Source: Streptomyces sp. NBC_01353
GTDB lineage: Bacteria; Actinomycetota; Actinomycetes; Streptomycetales; Streptomycetaceae
NCBI RefSeq assembly: GCF_036237275.1
Contig: NZ_CP108352.1
Coordinates: 8,395,501 to 8,459,500, forward strand
Length of the DNA: 64,000 nucleotides
Direction of reading: 5' to 3'
Positions 1 through 8,794 of the stretch are shown here, one piece after another (the stretch's first letter is position 1; the number at the start of each line of letters is the position of its first letter). Both the position numbers and the translations under genes were made by a program. The notes beneath the pieces were generated by a model, which did not search any database, was not told where the DNA came from, and saw nothing but the letters and a program-made list of their open reading frames with translations.

Positions 1-281
1 GGCTCGATGGCGAGGAGGGGCCGCAGCCGCTTGATGACCCGGCGCACCGTCGCGGGCGAGACGCCGAACAGCGGCGCGAGCTGCCTCATGGTGAGGTTCG
101 TGCGGTAGTAGACAGCGACCAGCAGCACCCGGTCAGCCAGCGGCAGACACCACGGACGGCCGCCACCGGGCCCATTCCTGCTCCGCTCGCGCAGCACCTT
201 CAACAACCGATCGAACTGCCGCATCCGCAACCCCGTGAACGTCTCCACCCACAACGACTCAGCCCTCAACACCCCACGCAT
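1..281 (-). CDS. IS5-type transposase, N-terminal part (runs off window)
   Basis: Reading leftward from an ATG at 281, the frame stays open to the window edge. It encodes about 93 residues beginning MRGVLRAESLWVETF. A helix-turn-helix stretch (TMRQLAPLFGVSPATVRRV) lies near the end of what is visible, as in the N-terminus of DDE transposases of the IS5 superfamily. The catalytic domain lies outside the window, so whether the gene is intact cannot be said. Its upstream end (292-324) abuts the IS630 copy A insertion point, so the promoter side has been split off. Confidence 0.75.
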   Translation of the reverse strand, partial: MRGVLRAESLWVETFTGLRMRQFDRLLKVLRERSRNGPGGGRPWCLPLADRVLLVAVYYRTNLTMRQLAPLFGVSPATVRRVIKRLRPLLAIE

Positions 282-291
282 ACAAGGGAAA

Positions 292-324
292 TGCCCAGAT
301 CACAGCCTTCTGCAACACGCTTTA
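292..324. repeat. 33-bp repeat ending in the IS630 target TA (copy 1)
   Basis: A 33-bp stretch ending GCAACACGCTTTA recurs at 48160-48192 with a single difference (C versus A after GCCTT). At both places it ends in the TA that borders an IS630 copy. Here it is the upstream end of the transposase on 1-281, so it probably belongs to the end of that older element. Confidence 0.8.
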
Positions 325-1465
325 TTGATCTTTTCGTTTGTTCGGTGGGTGTGGCGGAGTTGTTGGTGGGATCCTGGTGCGGTGTCTTTCAAGCCTTCGT
401 CTGTTGTTCCTCCTTTGACGCGGCCGCAGTTGTCCGAGGCCCGGCGTGTGCGGGCGGCCGAGTTGTTCGATCAGGGATGCTCGGGTGCTGAGATCGCACG
501 GATGCTGGGGGTCAGTGACGAGAGTGTGCGGCGGTGGAAGCGGGTCTGGGAGAAGGCCGGCGCCGATGCTCTGCGCCGGCGCCCGGCCACCGGTCGCCCG
601 CCCAAACTGGACGATGCCCAGGTTGAGCAGGTGCGGGCTGCGCTGGAGCAAGGAGCCCAGGCCCATGGCTTCGAGGCCGACCTGTGGACTCTGGAACGAG
701 TCGGCCTGGTGGTCGACCGGGTGACAGGGGTAACGCTGTCGAAGGCCTCGGTGTGGCGGCTGCTGACCGGCCGGCTCGGATGGAGTCTGCAGCGGCCCGA
801 ACGTCGGGCGGTCGAGCGCGACGAGTCCGAGATCGCCCGTTGGGTCGCGCACGAGTGGCCGCGGATCAAAAGGGGCGGTGAACACACGTGCCTGGATCGT
901 CTTCCTCGACGAATCGGGAGTCTCGCTGCTGCCGCAGGTCCGCCGCACTTACGCACCCCGCGGCCGCACCCCGCTTCTGCGGCACCGGCTGAACTGGAAG
1001 CGCGCGTCGATGGCCGGGGCCCTGGGATTCCACGCCGCCGACCCCGATCGCGGGCCTCGCCTGTGCTTCCACCTCAAGCCCGGCAGCTACGACACCGCCG
1101 GACTCATCGAGGTCTTGGAGCAGATGAAGACGTTCTACCGCGGCGAGCGGGTGGTCCTGGTCTGGGACGGGCTGTCGGCTCACTGGAGCTGGGCGATGCG
1201 GGCCTGGGTCGCCGAGCAGGACTGGCTCACCCTGGAGCGATTACCGGCTTACGCTCCTGAGCTCAACCCGGTGGAACTGCTGTGGTCCTCGCTCAAGAAA
1301 CGCGAGCTCGCCAACCTCGCCGGCGACCACCTCGCCGATGTCGCCGACGCCACCGAACAAGGCATCCACCGCATCAACGACAACCCCCAACTGCCCTGGT
1401 CCTTCCTCGCCCACACCGGCCTCACCCTCCATACACCAACCCCACTGAACTAACGAAAAGATCAG
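325..1465 (+). mobile_element. IS630-family insertion sequence, copy A (1141 bp)
   Basis: The ends are imperfect inverted repeats: TTGATCTTTTCGTTTGTTC on the left and, reverse-complemented, CTGATCTTTTCGTTAGTTC on the right. Each end is flanked by TA (323-324 and 1466-1467), the target duplication expected of the IS630/Tc1-mariner group. One transposase gene fills the element. An inverted copy at 48193-49333 has the same length and differs at one base that I could find (T at 1190). Confidence 0.93.
382..1453 (+). CDS. IS630-family transposase, two frames joined by a shift near 870
   Basis: The N-terminal frame starts at a GTG (382). It carries two helix-turn-helix regions, one around GCSGAEIARMLGVSDESVRR and one further on around TLSKASVWRLL. 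The DDE domain lies in the next frame from about 872 to 1453: first Asp in VFLDESG, second in LVWDGLSAHW, and the acidic end in PELNPVELLW. The two frames overlap at an A4-G4 run (868-875), where a +1 (or -2) shift would give a continuous protein of about 357 residues. Copy B has the same arrangement. The shift is therefore either programmed, as described for several IS elements, or a lesion that predates the duplication. The left-over C-terminal frame also has its own GTG at 878. Confidence 0.85.
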
Positions 1466-1467
1466 TA

Positions 1468-1675
1468 GGGGTGTTCTGAAAGTCCCGCACAGCACCCACG
1501 GGCGTTAGCGGCCGCCCACCCAAAGAACACGGCCCGGGACCGGCCAGCGACGACCGCGCACCCCTCGTCGCTCACCGAAGCCGACCGTCACGAGTTCTGC
1601 GTTTGACGACAGCCCGGCACGGGGCTGCACTGGATTCATGGACGCTGCGGCGACTCCGTCCTAGGGAGAGCAGCG
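1468..1675. other. Spacer between IS630 copy A and the MBL gene
   Basis: About 200 bp with no convincing gene. The first bases after the IS (GGGGTGTTCTGAAAGTCC) look like the edge of another element, but no partner end was found. Confidence 0.4.
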
Positions 1676-2527
1676 ATGACAACCATGGAATCGTTCAACC
1701 TTCTACAGCCGTACAAGATCGCCGAGGAGACGTTCGTCATCCCGTGGGCCCTCGAGGCCCCGCCGGTCGGCCACTTCCCGATGAACTCGATGGTGATCCG
1801 AGGAACCGAACCGATCCTCGTGGACACCGGGGCGCCCGCAGTGCGCTCCCAGTGGCTGGAGGCAGCCTGGTCCGTCGTGGATCCCCTGGACGTACGGTGG
1901 ATCTTCCTCACCCACGACGACCGCGACCACGCCGGCAACCTCCTGGCGGTCCTCGCGGAATGCCCGAACGCGACCCTGCTGACGACATGGTTCTCCATCG
2001 GCCGCATGGCCGAGGAGTGGGAGACTCCCATCAACCGGTGCCGCTTCATGACCGACGGCGACACGATCGACGCGGGCGATCGCACCCTGGTCGCCAAGCG
2101 ACCGCCCCTGTACGACAACCCCACAACCCGTGCCCTCTTCGACTCGAAGGCCAACGTCCTGTGGGCCGTAGACACCTTCGCCACGAACGTGCCGACCCCC
2201 ATGCCCGAAATGGCGGCGCTGTCGCCAGACGAATTCCGCGACGGCCAGTTCTTCGGCGGAAGCCTGGTCTCTCCCTGGGTCGCCCTGCTGGACGCCCAAA
2301 AGTTCGGGACGGTCGTCAGCGACTTCCAACACCTGAACGCCGAGGTCATCGCCGGCTGCCACTGCCCGGTCCTCCGCGGAGCCCAGATCCCCGAGGCTTA
2401 CGACCTCCTCCGCCAGCTCCCCGGAATCCCACCGTGGGCAGAGTTCACCCAGACCGACCTGGACCAGTGGATGGCGGTTGCCGAGAGCTCGGTTCCGCCG
2501 GAGCAGCCGCGGCCGTCGGGGACGTGA
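1676..2527 (+). CDS. MBL-fold metallo-hydrolase (flavodiiron-type domain)
   Basis: A 283-residue cytoplasmic protein with the metallo-beta-lactamase fold. The metal-binding signature reads THDDRDHAGN around residues 80-89, the H-x-x-x-D-H pattern of this superfamily. A DTGAP turn after the first strands (about residue 43) and a later CHCPVLRG segment are also typical. The spacing resembles the lactamase-like half of flavodiiron proteins, but no flavodoxin domain follows, so substrate and redox role are open. The start is the ATG after GGGAGAGCAGCG. The gene stands alone between IS debris on both sides. Confidence 0.85.
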   Translation: MTTMESFNLLQPYKIAEETFVIPWALEAPPVGHFPMNSMVIRGTEPILVDTGAPAVRSQWLEAAWSVVDPLDVRWIFLTHDDRDHAGNLLAVLAECPNATLLTTWFSIGRMAEEWETPINRCRFMTDGDTIDAGDRTLVAKRPPLYDNPTTRALFDSKANVLWAVDTFATNVPTPMPEMAALSPDEFRDGQFFGGSLVSPWVALLDAQKFGTVVSDFQHLNAEVIAGCHCPVLRGAQIPEAYDLLRQLPGIPPWAEFTQTDLDQWMAVAESSVPPEQPRPSGT

Positions 2528-3154
2528 GCGGCGCTGCCGCGCGGCGTTGGGATCTGCTGCACTCCGGCGCCTACGACCAGAAGCCTGCTGCTCGGCTAGG
2601 CCGTGCTTAGAACTGGGGTCCGTGTCTCGCCTTGTGCCGTGATGATCTCGGTGTGGGGCGAGGGGATCTTTCAGATGACCAGTGGGCGGTGCTGGGCCCC
2701 TAGTCGACAAGGAACGGCTCGGGCACCGACGGCAGGGCGTCTGGACCCGGCGCCAAGCAGGCGTCTGCGGAGCACGATGCGCCAAAGTGAGCAGGCAAAC
2801 TGCACTCAGACGCGCCCTGCTCATGCCGATGCGGAGACCTTGCAGTCGGAGGGTCTGAGTACCCCGGGAAGAGAGCCCATTGTGCGAGCGGCCTCCCGCC
2901 CCGGCGAACCGTCCACCGGACTCCCTCCTTCCGCGGGCGGGCGCAGCCATCTACAGGCGTGCGTTCGCCGCCCCAGCTGAAGCGGACCCCGGAGTGCGGG
3001 CAGTCCGCCACAGCCTCAAAGGAGCCCGCCGCTGCGGCACCTTCGACTCGGGGCAGCAGAGCGTGGTGGCAGCCGTCGGGCATGCGTGTGGGGACGGGAG
3101 AACGGGGAACGGGCCCTGTGTTGCAACCGTGAGGCCACGACGGGAGGAGCGATC
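2528..3154. other. Gene-free region with possible transposase remnant
   Basis: No convincing gene in 627 bp. Around 2668-2700 the + strand reads LSDDQWAVLGP followed by a stop, the opening phrase of many IS5-type transposases; the reading frame then decays. The rest shows only short open frames without coding character. Confidence 0.35.
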
Positions 3155-3598
3155 ATGGCACAGAACAAGCCGCTCAAGGCCCGCGACATCATGACGGCGG
3201 GCACCCAGTGCGTCGGTGAGCACGAGTCCTTGCGGGATGCGGCGAGGATGATGCGCGAGATGCAGGTGGGTGCGCTGCCCATCTGCGGTGATGACGACAA
3301 GCTGCAGGGCATGGTCACCGACCGGGACATCGTCATTCAGTGTGTGGCCGGCGGAGAGGACCCGGCCCAGGTCGAGTGTGGTTCCCTCGGCGGTGAGCTG
3401 CACTGGATCGACGCGGAGGCTTCGGCGACGGACGCCCTGCACGTCATGGAGGAGCACCAGGTGAAGCGCCTGCCGGTGATCGACGTGCGAAACGGCCACC
3501 GTCTCTGCGGGATGATCTCGGAGGCGAACCTCGCACAGAACCTCACCGACAAGCAGATCGCCGAGTTCGCGAGCCGCGTGTACGCGGGCGCCCACTGA
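3155..3598 (+). CDS. CBS-domain pair protein
   Basis: A 147-residue soluble protein made of two CBS motifs. The first runs from KARDIMTAGTQCV to GMVTDRDIV (residues 4-68) and the second from the region of WIDAEASATDAL to LPVIDVRNGHRLCGMIS (about 85-130). Stand-alone CBS pairs usually bind adenine nucleotides and act as energy or stress sensors for unknown partners. The ATG at 3155 follows a good GGGAGGAG site by 7 bases; an in-frame upstream extension has no such site. It may be co-expressed with the CsbD-like gene 97 bp downstream, since both belong to families often linked to general stress. Confidence 0.9.
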   Translation: MAQNKPLKARDIMTAGTQCVGEHESLRDAARMMREMQVGALPICGDDDKLQGMVTDRDIVIQCVAGGEDPAQVECGSLGGELHWIDAEASATDALHVMEEHQVKRLPVIDVRNGHRLCGMISEANLAQNLTDKQIAEFASRVYAGAH

Positions 3599-3695
3599 AA
3601 GTAGCGGCGGGACCGAGGCTGAAGCTACGGTCAACGGCCGGGCGCGGGCATCCGTGGCTTGGCGTCCTGCCCCTGGGGAGCAGGAGATCAAACTG

Positions 3696-3869
3696 ATGGG
3701 AATCGTGAAAGCCACTCTCACGCGAGTACGCGGGCTCATGAAGGAATCCGACGGGAAAGCGCTGCAGAATCCGGAGCTGCGGGCGGAAGGCCGCGGGCTC
3801 CAGGAGGAAGGCCGGGCCGAGAGTACGACCGCGCAGGAACAACGAGGGCAAAGGCGAGGTGCGCGGTAG
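3696..3869 (+). CDS. Small CsbD-like stress protein
   Basis: A 57-residue hydrophilic protein starting MGIVKATLTRVRGLMKESD. It is preceded by GGGGAGCAGGAG. The segment with RGLMKESDGKALQNPELRAEG and EEGRAE resembles the charged G-K/E-A pattern of CsbD-family proteins, small stress-induced proteins of unknown activity. The match is loose, since the usual repeated GKAK motif is absent. Its position behind a CBS gene fits a stress role. It could equally be an unrelated small hydrophilic protein. Confidence 0.5.
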   Translation: MGIVKATLTRVRGLMKESDGKALQNPELRAEGRGLQEEGRAESTTAQEQRGQRRGAR

Positions 3870-4307
3870 GGATCCCCTGCTGCGGGCCTTGGGGCACCGG
3901 CCCTGCAAGCTGACGGATTCTGGAAATCGGCCCACGAGTAGGAGCTGCGGCCGGGGCCGGGCGCCGGTGATTGCGCCGATGATTGCTTCGGCGGACAGCC
4001 CTTCCAGCATGAGCCCACCGCCGCCCTGCTGCGGAACCTCCGGAAGCCGAGCGCGGATATCGTCCCGCGCAGGCTGGTCCGGTCCTGCCGCACCTCCTCT
4101 GCCAGGTCTCCAGCGAGGGCTGAGGCGACGGGCGCGACTCGCCCGCGCCTTCTGACACGTTCGAAGGTGGGCAGCGACACCAGGGGCAAGAGGTCGCCGG
4201 CCAGGTTGAACAGTCCCAGGTTGAACAGTCCTTGTGCGCGGGCCACCGCGATGGGCGCGGCATATATCCGCTCGTGCCCTGGGGCGGGTGGGTCGGGCTG
4301 GATCCCC
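3870..4307. other. Gene-free region with a decayed minus-strand ORF start
   Basis: On the minus strand from 4246 the translation opens MARAQGLFNLGLFNLAGD, then LLPLVSLPTFERV, which resembles the start of a small Streptomyces membrane protein. The homology-like text ends after about 30 residues and the rest has no coding character. I read it as a remnant. Confidence 0.35.
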
Positions 4308-5804
4308 TCACGGACCGCCTGAGTTCCGGAAGGCGTCCTTCGCGCGGTCCATCAGGGCGGCGAAGGGTCCGATCGCCCACTGTGCCGCGGTCGAACCGGC
4401 AGTGGTGGGGTGGGGGTGCGTGGGGGCCATGCGTTCGACCATGCGCAGGCGACGTCCCATGGTCCGGCGGTCCTCGATGTCGCATCGGGCGCGGATAGCA
4501 GGGAACTCTTCGTGTTCCTCCCGCTGTGTATGGTCCTCGACCGCCTGCTGAAAGGCGATGAGGCGGGCATTGAACTCGTTGCTGTGCACGTCGAGTCCCT
4601 CCAGCTCGGCGAGCACCTCGATGGCCCGGGACTCCTCCTCGTTACGGGCGTCCGCCTCGTCCTTGCCGGCGACACGCTTGGCCGCGGGCCGCAGGATCAT
4701 CTCCTCGGCGGCCTCATGGACGGCGAGCAGGCCGCGCAGTTCGTCGAAGCACTCCTGCTTCGCCCCGCCGTCCGCGTCGAGAGTCTCGGCGAGGAGCTGC
4801 CGAATCCGGTCGTGCTGCTGGAGCAGCTGCGCCAGGATGTCGTCCTCGGACTCCATCGTGCTCGGCGCGCCGTTTGTTCGGATACGGGTGCGGAGACGCG
4901 CTTCGAGGCGACCCTCGACGACGCGGGCTTCGAACGCGGGCTGCGGCGCGGTGGCGGGACCGGTCACGTTCCAGCCGTCGGAAAGACGGAAGGTACTGCC
5001 GTGCCAGGGGCAGCGGACGCAGCCGTCGACGATCGCGCCCTCGTCGAGCGGTCCGCCCATGTGGCTGCACCGCGCGGCCAGGACGTGGACGTCCCCGCCC
5101 GTCTCGCGGACGATCACGACGGGAACCTCACCGATGTGACCCTGCCGGGGCTGGCCCGCGGGCAGAGCCGCGAACTCACCGAGGTCGTGCCAGCCCGGTT
5201 CGACCAGGGCGGTGACCTCCTCGGCGTGGTTCGCTCCCGCAGCCTGCCGGTACGCCAGGTGCCCACCGATCGCCCCACCGGTGCCGACAGCGGCGAGGCC
5301 GCAGAACGCCCACGCCCTCCCGCGCATGTGCCGGCCGCGGCATCGGGCGACGAAGGAGGCCGCGTAGAAGGCAACGCCGGTGACGTTGGCAGCCGCGTGG
5401 ACGAGCCCCACGCGCATCTGCGGACGGCGCAACTCGGCCCAGTCGGTCCAGCCCGCCACCGCGGACGGCACCGCCCCGACCAGGCCGGCACCGACGAGGA
5501 TGCGCGCAGCGCGGCGTTCGCCGGGTAGCAGGTCCAGTACGGCGGCCGACAGCCAGGCACCGATGGGAAACTGCACCAGGAGTGGGTGGACCGGATGCCC
5601 GAGCCACCTCCCGTGGAGCGCGTCCCGAGCGCTGCCGAGCGGGAGGCCCCGCACGGCCCGCTGCAGGGCGTCGACGGCCCGGTCGGCCCGGGGGGAGTTT
5701 TCGACGCGCTCCATCGCCGACAAGACGCGGCCGGGCCCCCTGTTCGAAGGTAGCGCCGCGCGGGCGAGCGCGAGAGTGTGGCGGCGTGTTTCGTGTGTGG
5801 CCAT
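4308..5804 (-). CDS. DUF2231-Rieske-hemerythrin fusion protein
   Basis: A 498-residue protein in one unbroken frame. Residues 60-190 hold hydrophobic segments in a DUF2231-like membrane region (HPVHPLLVQFPIGAW). Residues 205-300 form a Rieske [2Fe-2S] domain with CSHMGG (C246, H248) and CPWHGS (C265, H268). From M317 follows a hemerythrin HHE domain with HDRIRQLL, VHEAAEEM and HTQREEHEEFP, able to bind a di-iron centre. To my knowledge the Rieske and hemerythrin parts are usually separate genes in relatives; here no stop intervenes at 4854-4862 and the internal ATG has no clear ribosome site. A redox or oxygen/NO-sensing role at the membrane is inferred. The frame stays open upstream of 5804, but the MATHETRRH start is the most protein-like. 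Confidence 0.8.
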   Translation of the reverse strand: MATHETRRHTLALARAALPSNRGPGRVLSAMERVENSPRADRAVDALQRAVRGLPLGSARDALHGRWLGHPVHPLLVQFPIGAWLSAAVLDLLPGERRAARILVGAGLVGAVPSAVAGWTDWAELRRPQMRVGLVHAAANVTGVAFYAASFVARCRGRHMRGRAWAFCGLAAVGTGGAIGGHLAYRQAAGANHAEEVTALVEPGWHDLGEFAALPAGQPRQGHIGEVPVVIVRETGGDVHVLAARCSHMGGPLDEGAIVDGCVRCPWHGSTFRLSDGWNVTGPATAPQPAFEARVVEGRLEARLRTRIRTNGAPSTMESEDDILAQLLQQHDRIRQLLAETLDADGGAKQECFDELRGLLAVHEAAEEMILRPAAKRVAGKDEADARNEEESRAIEVLAELEGLDVHSNEFNARLIAFQQAVEDHTQREEHEEFPAIRARCDIEDRRTMGRRLRMVERMAPTHPHPTTAGSTAAQWAIGPFAALMDRAKDAFRNSGGP

Positions 5805-6956
5805 GACTGGCGTGTAACCCGTGGTGCCCACAGGAAACTGCCCTTCGCCGAGCGGATCGGTCCGGCCGGGGGGAATGTTCTCGATCAGGTAGTGCTCGCC
5901 GCTGTCCGGCCCCGCAGGGCGGTGCTCGCTGCGGCGGGCCGCCCCCACACAACTGCCCATGAGACACACCGCCCTCTGCCGTGCGATCGAGACCCTCCTC
6001 CTCGCGTACCGCCCGCGTCGGTCAGGATGCAGCTGCCCACGGCCGACCCGTCCCCGGCCTCGTTCAGCGGGCTCGCCTGGGTCCTCCCCGGGGAGCCAGG
6101 AACGGCAGGGCGCTGCCGTACGCCGAGAGCGGGCCAGAAGGGGCGCGCGCGGGCAGCGGCTAGGTGTTTTGTGCCTACAGAGGTTGGGAACGGTGAGCGA
6201 CGGCTCTGAGGCCGTTTGCTGGGGTTGACGGTGTGGGTGCTGGGCCGGATTGTGTGCGTCCGAGCCAAAGGCCGTGCCGCCGTGCTGCTGGGAGACGCGG
6301 CGGCACGGCGGGGTCTCAGGAGAGGGCGACGGCGAGGTGAAGGACGCGGTGAATCCGCGTTCCAGCCGGTCGGCATTCACAGGGCTCATGTCCAGGAGTC
6401 GGTGCTAGCCCCCGGCGGTTTGGTGGACGAGGTCGTCCATGTTGGGGAGCCGAGATCTCGATCCGGTAGCCGCATGTGGGGTGGGAGGTGGGGGCCACAG
6501 GGCACGCGTTGATCCGCAGTTCGCCGAGGTTCAGATCGCCCATGCGGGCGACACACCACGCTCCGCCGCCACGCAGCGCATGGCCGAGCGGAGTGCGGCC
6601 TGCTCGTCGGTGACCAGCCAGCCAGGCCAGCCGTCCAGGCGTTGCGGTGGAACCGCCCCTGGCCCGGCGTCGAAGGCGTGGAGCGGCGTCGGTGGCGGAC
6701 CAGAACCGGGCCGTGCGAAGCGTGGCGAATTCATCGCCCATGCCCAGCAGGGTCATGCGCAGATGTCATGTCATGGGCGGCACCTCCCGACCGACAAGCC
6801 GTCTGCCCTGCACCTCCCCAGTCGGCGGAAATGTGTGTGAGCGCGGGCGGGACGAACCGTTCCTTGTCCGTGCGTCTGTGTCAGCAGGCAGCGCCCGGGT
6901 AGCCGCCTGGCGAGAGCCCGCGCTTCACGGCGGGCCCGATCGGGAGGGAGAAAGCC
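5805..6956. other. Long gene-poor stretch with a likely decayed gene
   Basis: 1.15 kb without an intact gene. On the minus strand, 6755 to about 6430 reads as protein only if frames are switched: MTLLGMGDEFATLRTARFW, then LDGWPGWLVTDEQAALRSA, then short hydrophobic text. That is what a frameshifted gene looks like; I do not recognise the family. The part from 5805 to 6300 shows nothing. Confidence 0.35.
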
Positions 6957-7232
6957 ATGGGTACTCCTCCGAACGATCCGGTACCCCCGAGTCCTACCCC
7001 GGCACCCGGCCCGGGGCCTGGTCCGGAGCCGGGGCCGTTGCCAGGTCCGGTCCCCTCGCCGGGCGGGCCCGACCCGACCCCGCCGGCACCACCGCAACCT
7101 GAACCCGATCCCCAGCCACCACCCGCCCCACGACCCGAGCCGCACCCGCAGCCCGGCCCTCTGCCCGGCCCCGTACCGGCGCCGGAGCCCGTCATCCGAG
7201 CGGGGTCGTCGCCCCAGCGGAGGCGGCACTGA
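6957..7232 (+). CDS. Small proline-rich protein
   Basis: A 91-residue protein that is nearly half proline, built from P-G-P, P-E-P and P-x-P units (for example PGPGPGPEPGPLPGPVP, and again PGPLPGPVPAPEP). It has no signal peptide or membrane segment and ends in a short basic tail (SPQRRRH). The ATG follows a near-perfect site (GGGAGGGAGAAAGCC), which argues that it is translated despite its low complexity. Short proline-rich ORFs of this kind occur in other Streptomyces with no known function; it may be unstructured, or wall- or partner-binding. Confidence 0.7.
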   Translation: MGTPPNDPVPPSPTPAPGPGPGPEPGPLPGPVPSPGGPDPTPPAPPQPEPDPQPPPAPRPEPHPQPGPLPGPVPAPEPVIRAGSSPQRRRH

Positions 7233-7416
7233 GCAAGGCGGGCGTAGCCATGACCATCCGGACGATCCGAATCCACACGTCGCCGAGGGCGTCGACGGCT
7301 CACCTGCCTCACAAGAGGCACTGCGGTGGGCGGTGCGGCAGGCGCGGCTGATCGGGGCGATTGTGTGACGCGGTGGCCGTCTACGACGTGCTCGGAGCCG
7401 TGGCCTAACCCAACAG

Positions 7417-7456
7417 CCGGCCCTGCCATCCCCTTCACGGTGGACGGCAGGGCCGG
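7417..7456. terminator. Hairpin with 11-bp perfect stem
   Basis: CCGGCCCTGCC at 7417-7427 pairs with GGCAGGGCCGG at 7446-7456. There is no T-tract, as is common for actinobacterial terminators. It may end transcription from 6957, or belong to the IS tail just after it. Confidence 0.6.
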
Positions 7457-7481
7457 CCGACAGCCCTGAAACTGCGTATCC

Positions 7482-7530
7482 GTGGCGACTTGGTACGACA
7501 AGCTCGCGGTCCGCTACGAGGCGACCGTCC
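7482..7530 (+). mobile_element. C-terminal scrap of an IS5-type transposase
   Basis: The frame TWYDKLAVRYEATVHI matches the usual last residues of IS5-superfamily transposases. It is cut after about 16 codons and runs directly into a methyltransferase remnant. Only the tail remains, so the element is dead. Confidence 0.55.
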
Positions 7531-7532
7531 AC

Positions 7533-7877
7533 ATCGGGCCATCACCTTCGTCCTCGAATCTGACGATCCGGCTCTCACCCGAACCATCGTGCACGCCCGC
7601 GCGGACCTGACCGTCGGCCCGCGTGCTGCTCGCCGGTACCGCAACCTGCTGCCGGACGCCTCCTTCGGCGACGTGACGGTCGCGGCGCATACGGGCGTGT
7701 TCACCGGGTCGGCAATGTTGCCCGTGCTCACCGGACTGGCGGAAGGAGCCTGCTCCACGGCGCTGCACGCGCGAGCAGACGGACAGCTGGATCGCTGAGC
7801 AGCGTGCGCGGGCCGACGCCGACCGCCTCTTCCTGGCGCTGCCGATGTTCATGGCAGCGGCGACCGCACCTGGGTGA
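7533..7877 (+). pseudogene. SAM-dependent methyltransferase, C-terminal remnant
   Basis: After the transposase tail, the + strand reads AITFVLESDDPALTRTIVHARADL, then GPRAARRYRNLLPDASFGDVTV, text typical of the C-terminal third of class I methyltransferases. The frame breaks near 7770. A second frame then continues QTDSWIAEQRARADADRLF and ends ALPMFMAAAT. The SAM-binding glycine-rich N-terminus is absent. Loss of the 5' part by an IS event followed by a frameshift is the simplest reading. Confidence 0.6.
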
Positions 7878-8034
7878 GGCGGGTGGCGATCAGTCGCGAG
7901 CCGGAGCCCCGCGTCCTGTCCTCGCCACATGGCCGGTTGACCTCATCCTTCGATACACGCCCTACGGGCCGTACCCAAAGTGGGAGGCTGCCGCTTTCAC
8001 TCGCACGGGGCGTGATTCGGCGGGCTCGGTCTGA

Positions 8035-8706
8035 TCAGGCGGCCGGCTGCAGTCGGACGCAGCATCGTCCGGGGCTGGGCGCCAGGCATGCCTCGAGTCC
8101 TGCCTCGTCCAGGCCGCTGAGGACGCCGCGCAGCAGGTGGAGGTTCATGCCGCACACCGTCTGGGCGTGCTCCTGGGCCAGCGTGTGGAAGGGGCAGTTG
8201 GCCAGAACGATGGAATCGTCCTCGCGGCGTGGCTCGTAGCCGTACCGCTCCAGGAGGTCGAAGACGTTCGTCGTGTTCTGCTCGCCCAGTTGCGTGCCGA
8301 GTTCTTCGGCCTTGCGGTGCAGCGCCATGCGTACCGGCTCGCCGGTTGCGTCGGATTCCTCCACGGCTTGGGCGAGCAGCCGTCCGGCCAGCTCGTAGCG
8401 GCGGTCCGGCAGATTGACCGCGACCTGTTTCGCCGAGCGTCGGTAGAGCTTGGCCGGCCTTCCCGCGCCCGGTCCGGAGCGTCCACTGCGGCGCTCGTAG
8501 ATGGCGTCGAGCAGTGATTCGTCGGCGAGCCGGTCCAGGTGGAACGCGGCGGTCTTCCGGGCCAGCCCGAGAGCGGCGGCCGCCTCGTCCCGGCTGACGG
8601 GGCTCGGCTGGCGTACCACGTGGTCGTAGAGCCTCCTGCGGGTCGGCTCGTCGAGGGCGGCGATGGCGGAGACGTCGGGGTCGCGTACGTCCTTCGGGGT
8701 GTCCAC
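8035..8706 (-). CDS. Winged-helix regulator with Cys-rich C-terminus (COG2345 type)
   Basis: About 223 residues. The N-terminus is a winged helix (PTRRRLYDHVVRQPSPVSRDEAA, then TAAFHLDRLADESLL). The C-terminus has Cys residues in ANCPFH, TVCGMN, LEAC and GRCC, a layout seen in COG2345 regulators, some of which (SufR) hold an Fe-S cluster; cluster binding here is inferred. The GTG at 8706 was chosen because the upstream extension crosses the divergent promoter. It is divergent from the doxX-like gene, 88 bp apart, with a palindrome (8738-8760) between them, so it probably controls that gene and itself. Confidence 0.8.
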   Translation of the reverse strand: MDTPKDVRDPDVSAIAALDEPTRRRLYDHVVRQPSPVSRDEAAAALGLARKTAAFHLDRLADESLLDAIYERRSGRSGPGAGRPAKLYRRSAKQVAVNLPDRRYELAGRLLAQAVEESDATGEPVRMALHRKAEELGTQLGEQNTTNVFDLLERYGYEPRREDDSIVLANCPFHTLAQEHAQTVCGMNLHLLRGVLSGLDEAGLEACLAPSPGRCCVRLQPAA

Positions 8707-8737
8707 AACACCAGTGTAAAACCCACAGCCATTGACT

Positions 8738-8760
8738 ATAGAGCGAAGCGGGGCTTCTAT
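8738..8760. promoter_or_regulatory. Palindromic operator between regulator and doxX-like gene
   Basis: The 23-bp stretch has matching outer arms ATAGA...TCTAT and inner arms GAAGC...GCTTC around GGG. TTGACTA at its left edge can serve as a -35 box for the doxX-like gene, which starts 35 bp further on. The arrangement suggests repression by the adjacent winged-helix protein. Confidence 0.6.
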
Positions 8761-8794
8761 TGTTAATGAACCTTGCCGATAGAAGGAGAGGGTC

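Noticed and set aside
2951-4246. 431-residue minus-strand frame
   Set aside because: It runs antisense through the CBS gene and the CsbD-like gene; only its first 30 residues look like protein, noted as a remnant.
4308-6389. 693-residue version of the Rieske-hemerythrin protein
   Set aside because: The extra 195 N-terminal codons are Arg/Pro/Ser-rich without fold character; MATHETRRH at 5804 is a better start.
6957-7232. Proline-rich ORF as a mere GC artefact
   Set aside because: Kept as a gene because of the excellent ribosome site and ATG; artefact frames in this window lack both.
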